A stretch of DNA of 64,000 bases. Origin: Infirmifilum lucidum. GTDB taxonomy: Archaea > Thermoproteota > Thermoprotei > Thermofilales > Thermofilaceae. A program made the translations under genes and the position numbers. The stretch spans positions 620,001 to 684,000 of the forward strand of contig NZ_CP062310.1 in NCBI RefSeq assembly GCF_014876775.1, in the 5' to 3' direction. Below are positions 8,255-16,232 of this stretch, piece by piece (positions within the stretch are counted from its first letter, which is position 1; the number at the start of each line of letters is the position of its first letter). The notes below the pieces were generated by a model. It saw nothing but the letters and a program-made list of their open reading frames with translations. It did no database searches and was not told where the DNA came from.

Positions 8255-8650
8255 ATGAAGTTCCGCTTAATGGATCTCTTGGCATGCCCATACGACAAGC
8301 ACTTCCCCCTCGAGCTCTACGTTATAGAGAAAGTCCGGTACGAGAGAACCTTTACATTCAAGACGAAGCCTGCCTGCGAACTCTACTGTGCATTTAGAGG
8401 GGTGCGTGTCGAGGAGCTTAAGGACAACGATCCCGGCTGCGATGAGTGCATAAAGTTCGAGGTAAAGACCGGAATACTCTACTGTCCAGAGTGCGGTAGG
8501 TGGTGGCCGATTAAAGACGAGATACCGATAATTCTTCCAGATAATCTGAGGAAGAGGGAGAGCGACCTAAGGTTTCTGGAGAGCGTGAAAGACAAGATAC
8601 CGGAGAAGATAGTGAAAGAGGGTAAGCCCTGGAGCCTCTCGCCGGCCTAG
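8255..8650 (+). CDS. Trm112-like zinc-ribbon protein
   Basis: Trm112 is a small zinc-binding partner that activates several tRNA and translation-factor methyltransferases. The protein begins 'MKFRLMDLLACPYDKHFPL', the Trm112 N-terminal hallmark. It carries a longer than usual insert with extra cysteines (including 'NDPGCDECIKFEV') and closes with 'GILYCPECGRWWPIKDEIPIILP', the family's C-terminal zinc half-site and strand. I chose the ATG at 8255 (131 residues) over GTG 8234 because of TATA spacing and family alignment. The stop overlaps the stop of gltX by 4 nt, tail to tail. Confidence 0.8.
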   Translation: MKFRLMDLLACPYDKHFPLELYVIEKVRYERTFTFKTKPACELYCAFRGVRVEELKDNDPGCDECIKFEVKTGILYCPECGRWWPIKDEIPIILPDNLRKRESDLRFLESVKDKIPEKIVKEGKPWSLSPA

Positions 8651-10362
8651 TCGTGCGTGAATACATAGAGGCCGGGTTCTTCCACCCTGACGAAACCTAT
8701 CCTCACGAACTGGATTCTATCCTCCCTTTTGAGCTCCCGCGTTGCAGGCTCCCCGAAACCTCTCACGGTGAGTATGCTGTTGCCCTCAACTTTAAGGATG
8801 CGCCCCGGGAAGTTGTCCTCCTTGGGAACCCACTGGACTATCTGCAACTCATGTTCTTTCGCGTATCCAACATCATTGTTAATGAATTCCAGAGCTACAC
8901 CGTTGTCGAGTACTCTGAAGTTTCCAAGCCCCATCAACCTGACTTCCCCTCTCCCCACAACAGCATCACTCTCTATCAGGACGTGGCGCGTTTTGACGTG
9001 TATTCTGCGCCTGCCGCGCTCGGGATACGAGGGGTGTACTATGACCTCCGCGGTTATGGGGGGCTCCAGCCCTACAAGCTCAACCTCGCGGACAGGCTCT
9101 CTAACAAACATGTACCTGTTCGAGACGGGCTCGAGGTACTTCTTGTTCATAGCGTGGATCTTCTCAATGCTTATAGTTGCCGTCGAGGGTTTGATCCCCA
9201 CCTCGAACACCATATCCCATATTGTCTGGGGCAGTATCCCCCGGCGTCTGAGCGCCCTCAGTGTTCCAAGCCTTAAATCGTCCCAGCCATCGTAGAGTCC
9301 CTTCTCAATGCCCCTCCTAATGACAGATTTGCTGAGAACCATCCCCTCTAGATTTAGTCTCCCGAAGTGAATACCAACGGGCGGCTTCCATCCGAAGTGC
9401 CTGTAGATGTACTCTTGTTTCAGAGTGTTCACTGCATGCTCCTCGCCTCTTAGTATATGCGTCACTCCCATGAGGTGGTCGTCTATCGCGCAGGCAAAGT
9501 TGTACGTAGGCCATACTATGTACTTGTCGCCGACCAACGGGTGAGGGTACCTCTTCGTGTCTATAATCCGGAAAGCTATCCAGTCTCTGACGGACGGGTT
9601 GGGATGTGCGGGATCTGTTTTGATCCTAAGCACGGCCCCCTCTTCGCTATACTCTCCGCTAAGCATTTTCTCCCATCTCTCGAGGTGCTCCTCAGTGGGT
9701 AGCTTCGAGCAGGGGTCTGGTATCCCGGCATCGCGGAACTTCTTTATCTCGTCTCTAGAGTGCGTGCACATGTACGCTCCTCCTACTTCTATTAGCTTCC
9801 TAGCGTGGTCGTAGTAGATCTCCATCCTCTGGCTCTGGACGTACTCCTCGTCCCAGGTTAGACCCAGCCACTTCAGATCCTCCCTTATGAGGTCGTAGGC
9901 CTCCAGCATGGGTCTTTTTGTCTTGGGATCCGTGTCCTCGAATCGTAGAATAAACCTACCCTTGTACATTACCTTGGCGTAGTAGTAGCTCAGGATTGCA
10001 GGGCGCGCACTGCCCAGGTGCAAGACAAAGTCGGGGTTAGGCGCGAACCTCGTAACGACGACGCCCCCGACTTCCTCCGCGCCGGGCAATGGGGGTAGCC
10101 TCTTACTCTCCTCCTTCCTCTCACGAGTAAGCGCCTCGGGCCATATCTCGTTCAGCATTTTTTCTTGCTCATCCAGACTCATTGAATTGACTTTCTGAAC
10201 AACATCATTTACAACAACGAGTATGTCTCTAGCCCGTGCCCTGAGCTCGGGCACCTCGGCAAACACCTTACCCGCAACAGCTTTCGCGTCAGCCTTCCCG
10301 CCGTACTTAACAGCATTGGCGAGGGCGTACTTGAGAGCAATCCTGTAGACGTCAACCTCCAT
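8647..10362 (-). CDS. gltX: glutamyl-tRNA synthetase (archaeal type)
   Basis: Charges tRNA-Glu, and in organisms lacking GlnRS also supplies Glu-tRNA-Gln. This 571-residue protein has the archaeal/eukaryotic architecture: an N-terminal helical extension (about residues 1-95), a class I Rossmann domain with the HIGH equivalent 'RFAPNPDFVLHLGSARPA' and 'RFEDTDPKTKRP', the KMSKS equivalent 'MVLSKSVIRRGI', and a C-terminal beta-barrel anticodon domain (from about residue 430). A TATA-like stretch lies about 33 nt upstream of the ATG. Confidence 0.95.
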   Translation of the reverse strand: MEVDVYRIALKYALANAVKYGGKADAKAVAGKVFAEVPELRARARDILVVVNDVVQKVNSMSLDEQEKMLNEIWPEALTRERKEESKRLPPLPGAEEVGGVVVTRFAPNPDFVLHLGSARPAILSYYYAKVMYKGRFILRFEDTDPKTKRPMLEAYDLIREDLKWLGLTWDEEYVQSQRMEIYYDHARKLIEVGGAYMCTHSRDEIKKFRDAGIPDPCSKLPTEEHLERWEKMLSGEYSEEGAVLRIKTDPAHPNPSVRDWIAFRIIDTKRYPHPLVGDKYIVWPTYNFACAIDDHLMGVTHILRGEEHAVNTLKQEYIYRHFGWKPPVGIHFGRLNLEGMVLSKSVIRRGIEKGLYDGWDDLRLGTLRALRRRGILPQTIWDMVFEVGIKPSTATISIEKIHAMNKKYLEPVSNRYMFVREPVREVELVGLEPPITAEVIVHPSYPERGRRRIHVKTRHVLIESDAVVGRGEVRLMGLGNFRVLDNGVALEFINNDVGYAKEHELQIVQWVPKEDNFPGRILKVEGNSILTVRGFGEPATRELKREDRIQFVRIGFVRVEEPGLYVFTHD

Positions 10363-10454
10363 AACCCTTCACACACCCCCAGCTCCAGCAACTTTTATTT
10401 CTTCCCCCCTACCGGTGCAGACTACGACTCCTAGGAGAGCCGGGCAAAAAGAAC

Positions 10455-10465
10455 GCTTAAATACC
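10455..10465 (+). promoter_or_regulatory. TATA-like box of tRNA-Ala(GGC)
   Basis: The stretch gcttaaatacc lies about 33 nt before the first base of the tRNA, the usual place for an archaeal TATA/BRE element of a tRNA gene with a short leader. Confidence 0.5.
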
Positions 10466-10492
10466 ACCCGTACATAGATGGATAACGCTGAA

Positions 10493-10583
10493 GGGCCGGT
10501 CGTCTAGCGGGAGGATGCCGCCTTGGCACGGGCAGTAGCTCACAGAATGGCGGAGGTCCCGGGTTCGAATCCCGGCCGGTCCA
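10493..10583 (+). tRNA. tRNA-Ala (anticodon GGC) with a 19-nt intron
   Basis: The acceptor stem GGGCCGG/CCGGTCC has the alanine-specific G3:U70 pair and an A discriminator. The anticodon loop is TTGGCAC (GGC). The anticodon stem CCGCC/GGCGG is interrupted by a 19-nt insert at 10530-10548, position 37/38. Outside the anticodon arm the sequence matches the tRNA-Ala(TGC) at 2476 almost base for base, while the introns differ. Confidence 0.95.
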
Positions 10584-10589
10584 TTTTTT
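10584..10589 (+). terminator. oligo-T run after tRNA-Ala
   Basis: Six T (with one preceding A as discriminator) directly follow the tRNA, matching the poly-T termination signal of archaeal RNA polymerase. Confidence 0.5.
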
Positions 10590-10668
10590 GCACATTTTAA
10601 CTGGATAACCGTATTGTATGAAAAGGAGGCTCTGCTGCTCGTTCGAGTTCTAGCGTGGCAGGAGCTCT

Positions 10669-11526
10669 CTAATAGAGCAGGACATAGAGGCCTTTTTCTG
10701 CGAGTTCAACTTGTGCTTGCCTAAGGGCGACGTAGCCGTAGAGGATTAGCCTTCTAGCTATGCTCTTGCCCCTGGGGTCAAGGCTAGATGAAGTATCCAT
10801 GAATGCCCTGTAGCTCACTACGCCGCCGCTCGCCTCGAGCTCAGAGAGTATTGCCCGCGCTAGCTCCGACTCCCCACCGAAGGCAAGCTTCACAAGGTCA
10901 GGCTGCTTGGAGCGCTCGGGGTATTTACAGGTGATCGGGCTACCGCCCGAGAACTCGCCCTTTTCGACGTCGAAGTCGGCTCTCGCGAGGGCTCTAAGCT
11001 GGATTACCCTGGGCAGAAGCGCCCTCCTGGAAAGCGAGTAGCCCACTACCCCGGATGCTTTGAGGCTCTGCCACTGCGTGATGAACGGGGGGTTGGCTAG
11101 TACCAGCCGTTCTGTACCCGAGGCTGACAGGGCGTGAATGAGGGAGGCGAGAAAGGAGCGGGAAATACTCTCGGCATGAATGCACACCTCCCTCTGTCCT
11201 ATCGCTGACAGCGTAGAGGTGGCGGGGGCGAACGGGAGGAGTTGCACGCTCTGTCCCTGTCTTGGCTCGCCTGTGTAGACTGCTACCTTGAGTATCTCCC
11301 ACCAGTCATCGGGTTCAACGGCTGCAGCCTTCCATACTGTGTGAGGTCCTGGAGCGTCCAAGAGGAGGGTTACGAGCCTACCAGGCCTCCGGAGGGGCAT
11401 GTCGTGTTCTAGGGCCTGCGCGAGGAGCCACTCCGGCCCATAGGTCCAGGGCGGGAGTTCGCCTGAGGGGGTTACTGAGAACGTTCCGCTTGGGCACTCC
11501 TCGCCGTAAAAGACCTCCACGCGCAT
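10669..11526 (-). CDS. hypothetical protein (285 aa)
   Basis: I do not recognise a family. The protein has no signal peptide or membrane segment. The middle (about residues 60-150) alternates strand and helix and contains 'RLVLANPPFITQW'. The last 70 residues, with 'ARAILSELEASGGVVSYRAFM' followed by a helix and strand, could be a winged-helix-like domain. It lies 15 nt downstream of the gene ending at 11542 on the same strand, so the two are probably one transcript. Codon use looks like that of its neighbours, and the ORF is intact with an ATG start. Confidence 0.75.
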   Translation of the reverse strand: MRVEVFYGEECPSGTFSVTPSGELPPWTYGPEWLLAQALEHDMPLRRPGRLVTLLLDAPGPHTVWKAAAVEPDDWWEILKVAVYTGEPRQGQSVQLLPFAPATSTLSAIGQREVCIHAESISRSFLASLIHALSASGTERLVLANPPFITQWQSLKASGVVGYSLSRRALLPRVIQLRALARADFDVEKGEFSGGSPITCKYPERSKQPDLVKLAFGGESELARAILSELEASGGVVSYRAFMDTSSSLDPRGKSIARRLILYGYVALRQAQVELAEKGLYVLLY

Positions 11527-11541
11527 GGCTCTGCGGCCGGA

Positions 11542-11943
11542 TCAGAGTGGGCGAAGGGTGTCGGATTGCGGGGCCTGCGGTGGGGCCACGGGTATAGGTA
11601 GTGTTGGTGGTATTCCCAGTTCTTTGAGGAGGAGCATTATCTCGAACATCGTCATCGACATTACGAGCTGTAGCAACTGGGGGTCGGGAGGGCCTCTTAA
11701 GAGCTTCGAGTTGAGCTCTTCGAGTTCGCGGGCTTCACCGGAGGCCGTGAATCTGCCCTTAACCTTTACTGAAAAAACTGGCGGTATACTCTCAACGCTG
11801 GCAACGAATTCTGCCGCGAGCTGGTTCCCAGAGAATGAAACGTTAATCGGGAAGTTTAGCTGTATGTTAACGTTTAGCGGCCCTGGGGGTGGTTCTGTTA
11901 TTTTTTCAGCTTGGAGGTAGGTAAATGTTATGGAGGTTTGCAC
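11542..11943 (-). CDS. hypothetical protein with a SecB-like layout
   Basis: A 133-residue protein. An N-terminal half of alternating beta-strands ('LNVNIQLNFPINVSFSG', 'AAEFVASVESIPPVFSVKVKG') is followed by a long C-terminal helix ('QLLQLVMSMTMFEIMLLLKE') and the sequence 'GIPPTLPIPVAPP'. That order, a curved sheet then helix then G-x-P-P-x-L-P-x-P, resembles SecB-type export chaperones, which bind unfolded proteins. The comparison is by eye and unproven; homologues of unknown function are equally possible. It is divergent from iorA with 35 nt between starts and precedes the unknown gene at 10669. Confidence 0.65.
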   Translation of the reverse strand: MQTSITFTYLQAEKITEPPPGPLNVNIQLNFPINVSFSGNQLAAEFVASVESIPPVFSVKVKGRFTASGEARELEELNSKLLRGPPDPQLLQLVMSMTMFEIMLLLKELGIPPTLPIPVAPPQAPQSDTLRPL

Positions 11944-11978
11944 GAATAAGTTTAATTCTGGCTCGAGACTTAAACATT

Positions 11979-13850
11979 GTGGTAAAAGCTATTATCGCTG
12001 GAAGCGCGGGGGAGAAAAAACTTCTACTGGGGAACGAGGCTATAGCTAGGGGCGCCCTCGAGGCTGGCATCTCTTCCGCGACGGCCTACCCTGGAACTCC
12101 TTCAACGGAGATCATTGAAGCTATAGCCGAGGTTGCGAGAGACTACGGAATTTATGTGGAGTGGAGCACCAACGAGAAAGTAGCTCTCGAGATAGGTATA
12201 GGCGTGTCTATGATGGGGCTGAGAGCGCTTGTAGCGATGAAACACGTCGGGCTAAACGTTGCCTCCGACCCCTTAATGAGCCTCGGCTACACTGGCGTAA
12301 TCGGTGGACTGGTCGTGGTCAGCGCCGACGACCCCAATGCCCACAGTAGCCAGAACGAGCAGGACAACCGGATCTACGGGATACATGCGAATATACCCGT
12401 GTTCGAGCCCTCCACAGTACAGGAAGCCAAGGACTTAACCAGAGAGCTCTTTGACCTCTCCGAGGAGTTCCAAATGAGCGTCATTCTCAGGACAACGACT
12501 AGGCTCGCCCACAGTAGGTCTCAGGTAGTATTCGGCGAAGTTGTTAGGCCCAACAGAGAGGCTGTATTCCACAGAGACCCGGAAAAGTGGGCCCTGCTAC
12601 CGCCCTACAACCTCGCAAAACACAGGGATGTGCTCGTGAAGCTCGATAAGCTGTCGGAGCACCTTTCATCCTTCCGGTTTAACACCGTTGAGAAGGTTGA
12701 CGGAGACGTTGCAGTTGTGACGTCTGGAGTCGCATACAACTACGTCAAGGAGGCGCTGGAGGAGCTTGATTTGGCGCTCTCAGTGTTCAAGCTCGCCTCA
12801 GTATACCCACTCCCGAGGAAGCTCGCTCTCGAAGCTCTCTCCTATGGCAAGGTCATTGTAGTCGAAGAGCTCGAGCCCGTTCTAGAGTGGCAGCTGAAGG
12901 TGCTTGCCTACGAAGAGGGCATGAAGGCAGAGATCCACGGCAAAGATCTATTCCCACGCGTCGGCGAGCTGAACAAGGAGCTCGTGAAGGCAGGGCTCTC
13001 AAGGGCCCTGGGTATCCGCTACGAGGCCCCTCCTGCAGTAATGCCGTCTGTAGAGCTGCCGAGGAGGCCCCCTGTGCTGTGCCCCGGTTGCGGGCATAGG
13101 TCTACATACTATGCTGTGAAGATAGCGGCCCAACGCCTACGCGTTAAACCTGTATACGCGAACGACATAGGTTGCTACACTCTAGGCTTCTACCCGCCCT
13201 ACCAGATGGCTGACTTCACGTGGAGTATGGGCTCGTCTATCGGGATCGGGCTTGGTATTGCCAGGTTCAGTAAAGAGCCTGTCGTAGCGTTCATAGGGGA
13301 CTCAACGTTCTTCCACGCTGGCATCCCGGCGCTGATAAACGCAGTATATAACAGGACACCCATGCTCGTCATCGTGATGGATAACGGGATAACTGCCATG
13401 ACCGGGCACCAGCCCCACCCCGGCTCTGGGGTCGGAGTATTCGGGGAGGAGAAGCCCGCTATACGGATTGAGGAGGTCGCGAGGGCTGCCGGGGTCAAAT
13501 TTGTGGAGGTCGTCGACGCGTACGATATTATCGCCATGAGGGACGCCGTAGAGAGAGCTATAAAGTACATGAGGGAGGCTGGAGAGCCGGCAGTTATAGT
13601 CTCTAGGAGGCCCTGTGCTCTAATGGTTCTCCGCGAGAAGAGGCGTAGAGGCGAGAGCATAAAGCGCTATACTGTTATGAAGGAGAAGTGTATTAACTGC
13701 GGGATATGTGTCGACAGGTTCGCGTGTCCCGCTATTGTTAGGGAGGGAGACGGAAAGGTCACGATAATCCCTGATCTATGTACTGGGTGCGGTGTGTGCG
13801 CCACAATATGCCCGGCTAAAGCTATACGGGAGGTGGAGGTAGATGAGTAG
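11979..13850 (+). CDS. iorA: indolepyruvate:ferredoxin oxidoreductase, alpha subunit
   Basis: IorA with IorB oxidatively decarboxylates aryl pyruvates from aromatic amino acids to aryl-CoA, reducing ferredoxin. The 623-residue protein has the N-terminal pyrimidine-type domain ('GNEAIARGALEAG', 'AYPGTPSTEI'), the cysteine motif 'CPGCGHRSTYY', the TPP-binding domain with 'GDSTFFHAGIPALINA', and two C-terminal [4Fe-4S] motifs 'CINCGICVDRFACPAI' and 'CTGCGVCATICPAKAI'. An ATG at 11925 is in frame, but it would overlap the divergent gene by 19 nt. A TATA-like agtttaatt near 11949 is about 28 nt before GTG 11979, which also begins the conserved part, so I chose GTG. Confidence 0.92.
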   Translation: MVKAIIAGSAGEKKLLLGNEAIARGALEAGISSATAYPGTPSTEIIEAIAEVARDYGIYVEWSTNEKVALEIGIGVSMMGLRALVAMKHVGLNVASDPLMSLGYTGVIGGLVVVSADDPNAHSSQNEQDNRIYGIHANIPVFEPSTVQEAKDLTRELFDLSEEFQMSVILRTTTRLAHSRSQVVFGEVVRPNREAVFHRDPEKWALLPPYNLAKHRDVLVKLDKLSEHLSSFRFNTVEKVDGDVAVVTSGVAYNYVKEALEELDLALSVFKLASVYPLPRKLALEALSYGKVIVVEELEPVLEWQLKVLAYEEGMKAEIHGKDLFPRVGELNKELVKAGLSRALGIRYEAPPAVMPSVELPRRPPVLCPGCGHRSTYYAVKIAAQRLRVKPVYANDIGCYTLGFYPPYQMADFTWSMGSSIGIGLGIARFSKEPVVAFIGDSTFFHAGIPALINAVYNRTPMLVIVMDNGITAMTGHQPHPGSGVGVFGEEKPAIRIEEVARAAGVKFVEVVDAYDIIAMRDAVERAIKYMREAGEPAVIVSRRPCALMVLREKRRRGESIKRYTVMKEKCINCGICVDRFACPAIVREGDGKVTIIPDLCTGCGVCATICPAKAIREVEVDE

Positions 13851-14418
13851 GAGGAGTGTTGTTATTGCCGGTGTGGGCGGGCAGGGTCTTATCACGATAG
13901 GGAGCGTGCTCGGCGAGGCCCTCATGGCTAAAAACTACAACGTGAGCGTTGGGGAGATTCACGGGTTGTCCCAGAGAGGGGGCTCCGTAGCTGTTTTCCT
14001 CAAGTATGGTGAGGGGGCCGTCTCTCCAGTAGTTACGCAGGGAGAGGCAGACCTAATCGTAGGGCTTGAGCTAATCGAGACTGTTAGACGCCTACCCCTC
14101 TTGAAGAGGGACGGCTCTGTCGTGGTCAACGACTTCCTGTTGCCTCCTCCAGCCTCTAAGAGTATACCTACGCGCGGCGAGCTCTTGAGCAATCTCTCAC
14201 GCGTGAAGTCGTACGTGGTAGACGCCAGAGAGCTAGCGCTGAAGGCTGGGTCGGAGATAGCCGTAAACATGGTTATGCTCGGAGCTGCCCTCGCTACTAA
14301 GATACTGGACTTGGATATACCTGATATCGAGAACCTGCTTTCAAAGCGCTTCAAGGGGGATGTCTTGAGAGTAAACATGGAGGCGCTGAGGCTAGGGTAT
14401 CAGAGTATAAAGGAGTAG
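13843..14418 (+). CDS. iorB: indolepyruvate:ferredoxin oxidoreductase, beta subunit
   Basis: The 191-residue gamma-type domain partner of IorA. The glycine-rich 'VVIAGVGGQGLITIGSVL' at the N-terminus, 'GEIHGLSQRGGSVAVFLKYG' and 'EADLIVGLELIETVRRLP' are characteristic of the pyruvate/ketoisovalerate oxidoreductase beta domain. The start overlaps the end of iorA by 8 nt (the iorA stop is TAG), so translation is coupled. Length is normal for the family. Confidence 0.93.
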   Translation: MSRRSVVIAGVGGQGLITIGSVLGEALMAKNYNVSVGEIHGLSQRGGSVAVFLKYGEGAVSPVVTQGEADLIVGLELIETVRRLPLLKRDGSVVVNDFLLPPPASKSIPTRGELLSNLSRVKSYVVDARELALKAGSEIAVNMVMLGAALATKILDLDIPDIENLLSKRFKGDVLRVNMEALRLGYQSIKE

Positions 14419-14445
14419 TTTCTTCTTTAGGAATTCTGTCGAGAG

Positions 14446-15603
14446 TCAAGAGATAATAGAAGAGACAATAGAAAGGAGTAGCCTCGTGTAAAAGAGTGGT
14501 TTCTTCCTTAGGAGTTCCATCCCAACGCGAAGAATAACTTTAGTCTGCGTATCCATGTCACCATATGTTGAGATTATCTCCTCTCCCTCAATCTCTTTGA
14601 TGCTCGCCAGCATATAGTCCAGTTCGCTGTCAGACATTCTATTGAAGATCCTCCTTAGCGCAAGCTGCCCCAAGATTTCCAGCCCTAGTGTTCTCTTCAC
14701 GTCTCTAGCATAGGCCTCGGGCTCACCTCTCTCTAGGGCCTTTGCCAGCAGTATAGATGCTCTGGAATGGTACACCAAGCCGCCCCCTGTTGTCGGCTTC
14801 GTCTGCCCAGCCGAGTCCCCAACATAGAGAACCGTTCCCTTGACGTGCTCTCTAAGTCCACCCGTGTAGACAGCCCCTCCGATGACTTTCCTAACGTCCT
14901 TGGGCCGCAGACTCCCCCTGGTCAGTTCACCCATGCGCCGGAGGAGATATTTCATCCTCGTGAGAACTAGGTTCTCTGACGCTAGACCAATCCTGAACAC
15001 GTCATCGCCCAAAGGCACGGCCCATGCAAAGAAACCCTGTGAGAACTTTGAGCCCAGGAAGATGTAGACATACTCGCTGTCCGTGCTCTCGACCCTAACG
15101 TCGTACTGTAGAGCAGGCAGGATCCACCTCCTTGCTTGAGGGTGCCTAGAAGACAGGCTTTTCAGGCCTCTAGCGTCGACAATGTACCTTGCCACCAGCC
15201 GCTTCGACCCCGCTTTCACGCTCCTACCGTCTGTCGTGGCCTTAACTCCGAGGAGGATGTCTGCTCTCCGCGAGACAATGTCGTACAGTTTTTGCTCGTA
15301 GAGTGGCCTGTTTATTACGGCAGCTACACTCGATTTCTTCTCGACTGTTACCCGCGTGCCGCTAGGCGACATTATGTGAGCCCCGCGTACGTAGTTCACG
15401 GCTATTTGCCAGTGGTTTAGACGTAGGAACGTGCTAACGCCCTTCAAGCTCACGAGGCCCGTGCAGTGCTCCGGGAAGCCGACGCGTCTATCCTCCTCGA
15501 TCACCAGGACGCTGAAACCCCCTGCTTTCTCCAGGATACTTCTCGCGGACTGAAGACCCGCAGAACCCCCTCCAAGTACTATGACATCGTAGTCTCTCTG
15601 CAT
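14446..15603 (-). CDS. geranylgeranyl reductase family flavoprotein
   Basis: A 385-residue FAD-dependent oxidoreductase. It starts with the dinucleotide-binding 'VIVLGGGSAGLQSAR', has the GGR-type 'EHCTGLVSLKGV' near residue 45, the second FAD motif 'GTVLYVGDSAGQTKPTTGGG' at about residues 265-284, and a helical C-terminus. Family members saturate geranylgeranyl chains of archaeal membrane lipids or reduce related isoprenoids. The variant 'GSAGLQSA' (instead of G-P-A-G) is not unusual. It ends a three-gene minus-strand group, 11 nt after the gene at 15615. Confidence 0.85.
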   Translation of the reverse strand: MQRDYDVIVLGGGSAGLQSARSILEKAGGFSVLVIEEDRRVGFPEHCTGLVSLKGVSTFLRLNHWQIAVNYVRGAHIMSPSGTRVTVEKKSSVAAVINRPLYEQKLYDIVSRRADILLGVKATTDGRSVKAGSKRLVARYIVDARGLKSLSSRHPQARRWILPALQYDVRVESTDSEYVYIFLGSKFSQGFFAWAVPLGDDVFRIGLASENLVLTRMKYLLRRMGELTRGSLRPKDVRKVIGGAVYTGGLREHVKGTVLYVGDSAGQTKPTTGGGLVYHSRASILLAKALERGEPEAYARDVKRTLGLEILGQLALRRIFNRMSDSELDYMLASIKEIEGEEIISTYGDMDTQTKVILRVGMELLRKKPLFYTRLLLSIVSSIIS

Positions 15604-15614
15604 ACAGGCTCAGT

Positions 15615-16232
15615 TTAGAAGAAGTATGACTCGCGCGTCAGGACTTTTAGGTCGCGTGCCAATTGCTTTGCTATTCCAATTACGAGCTTCTCGTGCCTCT
15701 CGCTCTGAAGCCTGAGACGTTTCACGAAGGCGTCTCCCTCAGATTCAACTTTCGAGGCTATGACTTTGAGTAGCTCGAGCGGCGACTTGTCGTTGTAGGT
15801 CTTCTTGAGCGCTTCGAGCTCCGAAATAACCTCTGAGCCCTTTCTCAGGACAAAGCCGTGTACGAGAATCCAGCTGTTCGAGAACTCGGAAAATACTTTC
15901 CTGGCCTCGGCTACACCTCTGTCTGTTAGCCGGATCGTGTTGACGTGTCTACCTCCCCTAAACTCTGTCTTCTCCTCAATAAGCCCCCTATCCTTTAGAG
16001 AAATCAAACTCTTCTCGAGGTCTGGCGAGAATGGGAGGAAGATAGACGGTGAGGAAGATAGAGGTACGTAGGGGTACAGGAATAAGATAACATGTAGAGC
16101 CTCTTCGCCGTAGAGCGGAGTGCGCCCATCAAGATACAGAAGGAGTAAGACGAAATCTTCATGAGAGGGCGTGTACACAGGTGTCAAGCCAATTTTTTTC
16201 GACAGCTCGAGTTGCCAGTCTTCGGGCAACAC
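15615..16232 (-). CDS. hypothetical protein with winged-helix-like region
   Basis: A 205-residue protein without signal peptide. The N-terminal half shows a helix-rich segment 'EDFVLLLLYLDGRTPLYGEE', seen in archaeal DNA-binding proteins, followed by a winged-helix-like 'LKDRGLIEEKTEFRGGRH', 'NTIRLTDRGVAEARKVF'. The C-terminal half is helical and charged. The GTG start directly follows the stop codon of the upstream gene, so it is likely translationally coupled to the secreted protein at 16233. Function is unknown; a regulator is possible. Confidence 0.7.
   Translation of the reverse strand: MLPEDWQLELSKKIGLTPVYTPSHEDFVLLLLYLDGRTPLYGEEALHVILFLYPYVPLSSSPSIFLPFSPDLEKSLISLKDRGLIEEKTEFRGGRHVNTIRLTDRGVAEARKVFSEFSNSWILVHGFVLRKGSEVISELEALKKTYNDKSPLELLKVIASKVESEGDAFVKRLRLQSERHEKLVIGIAKQLARDLKVLTRESYFF

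Noticed and set aside
11120-11230. N-P-P-F in the 285-aa protein as a DNA/RNA methyltransferase motif IV
   Set aside because: No SAM-binding glycine-rich loop precedes it; the motif is short enough to be chance.
11525-11920. 131-codon plus-strand ORF opposite the SecB-like gene
   Set aside because: The minus frame has strand/helix periodicity and a better start; the plus frame is Ser-rich and shows no motif.
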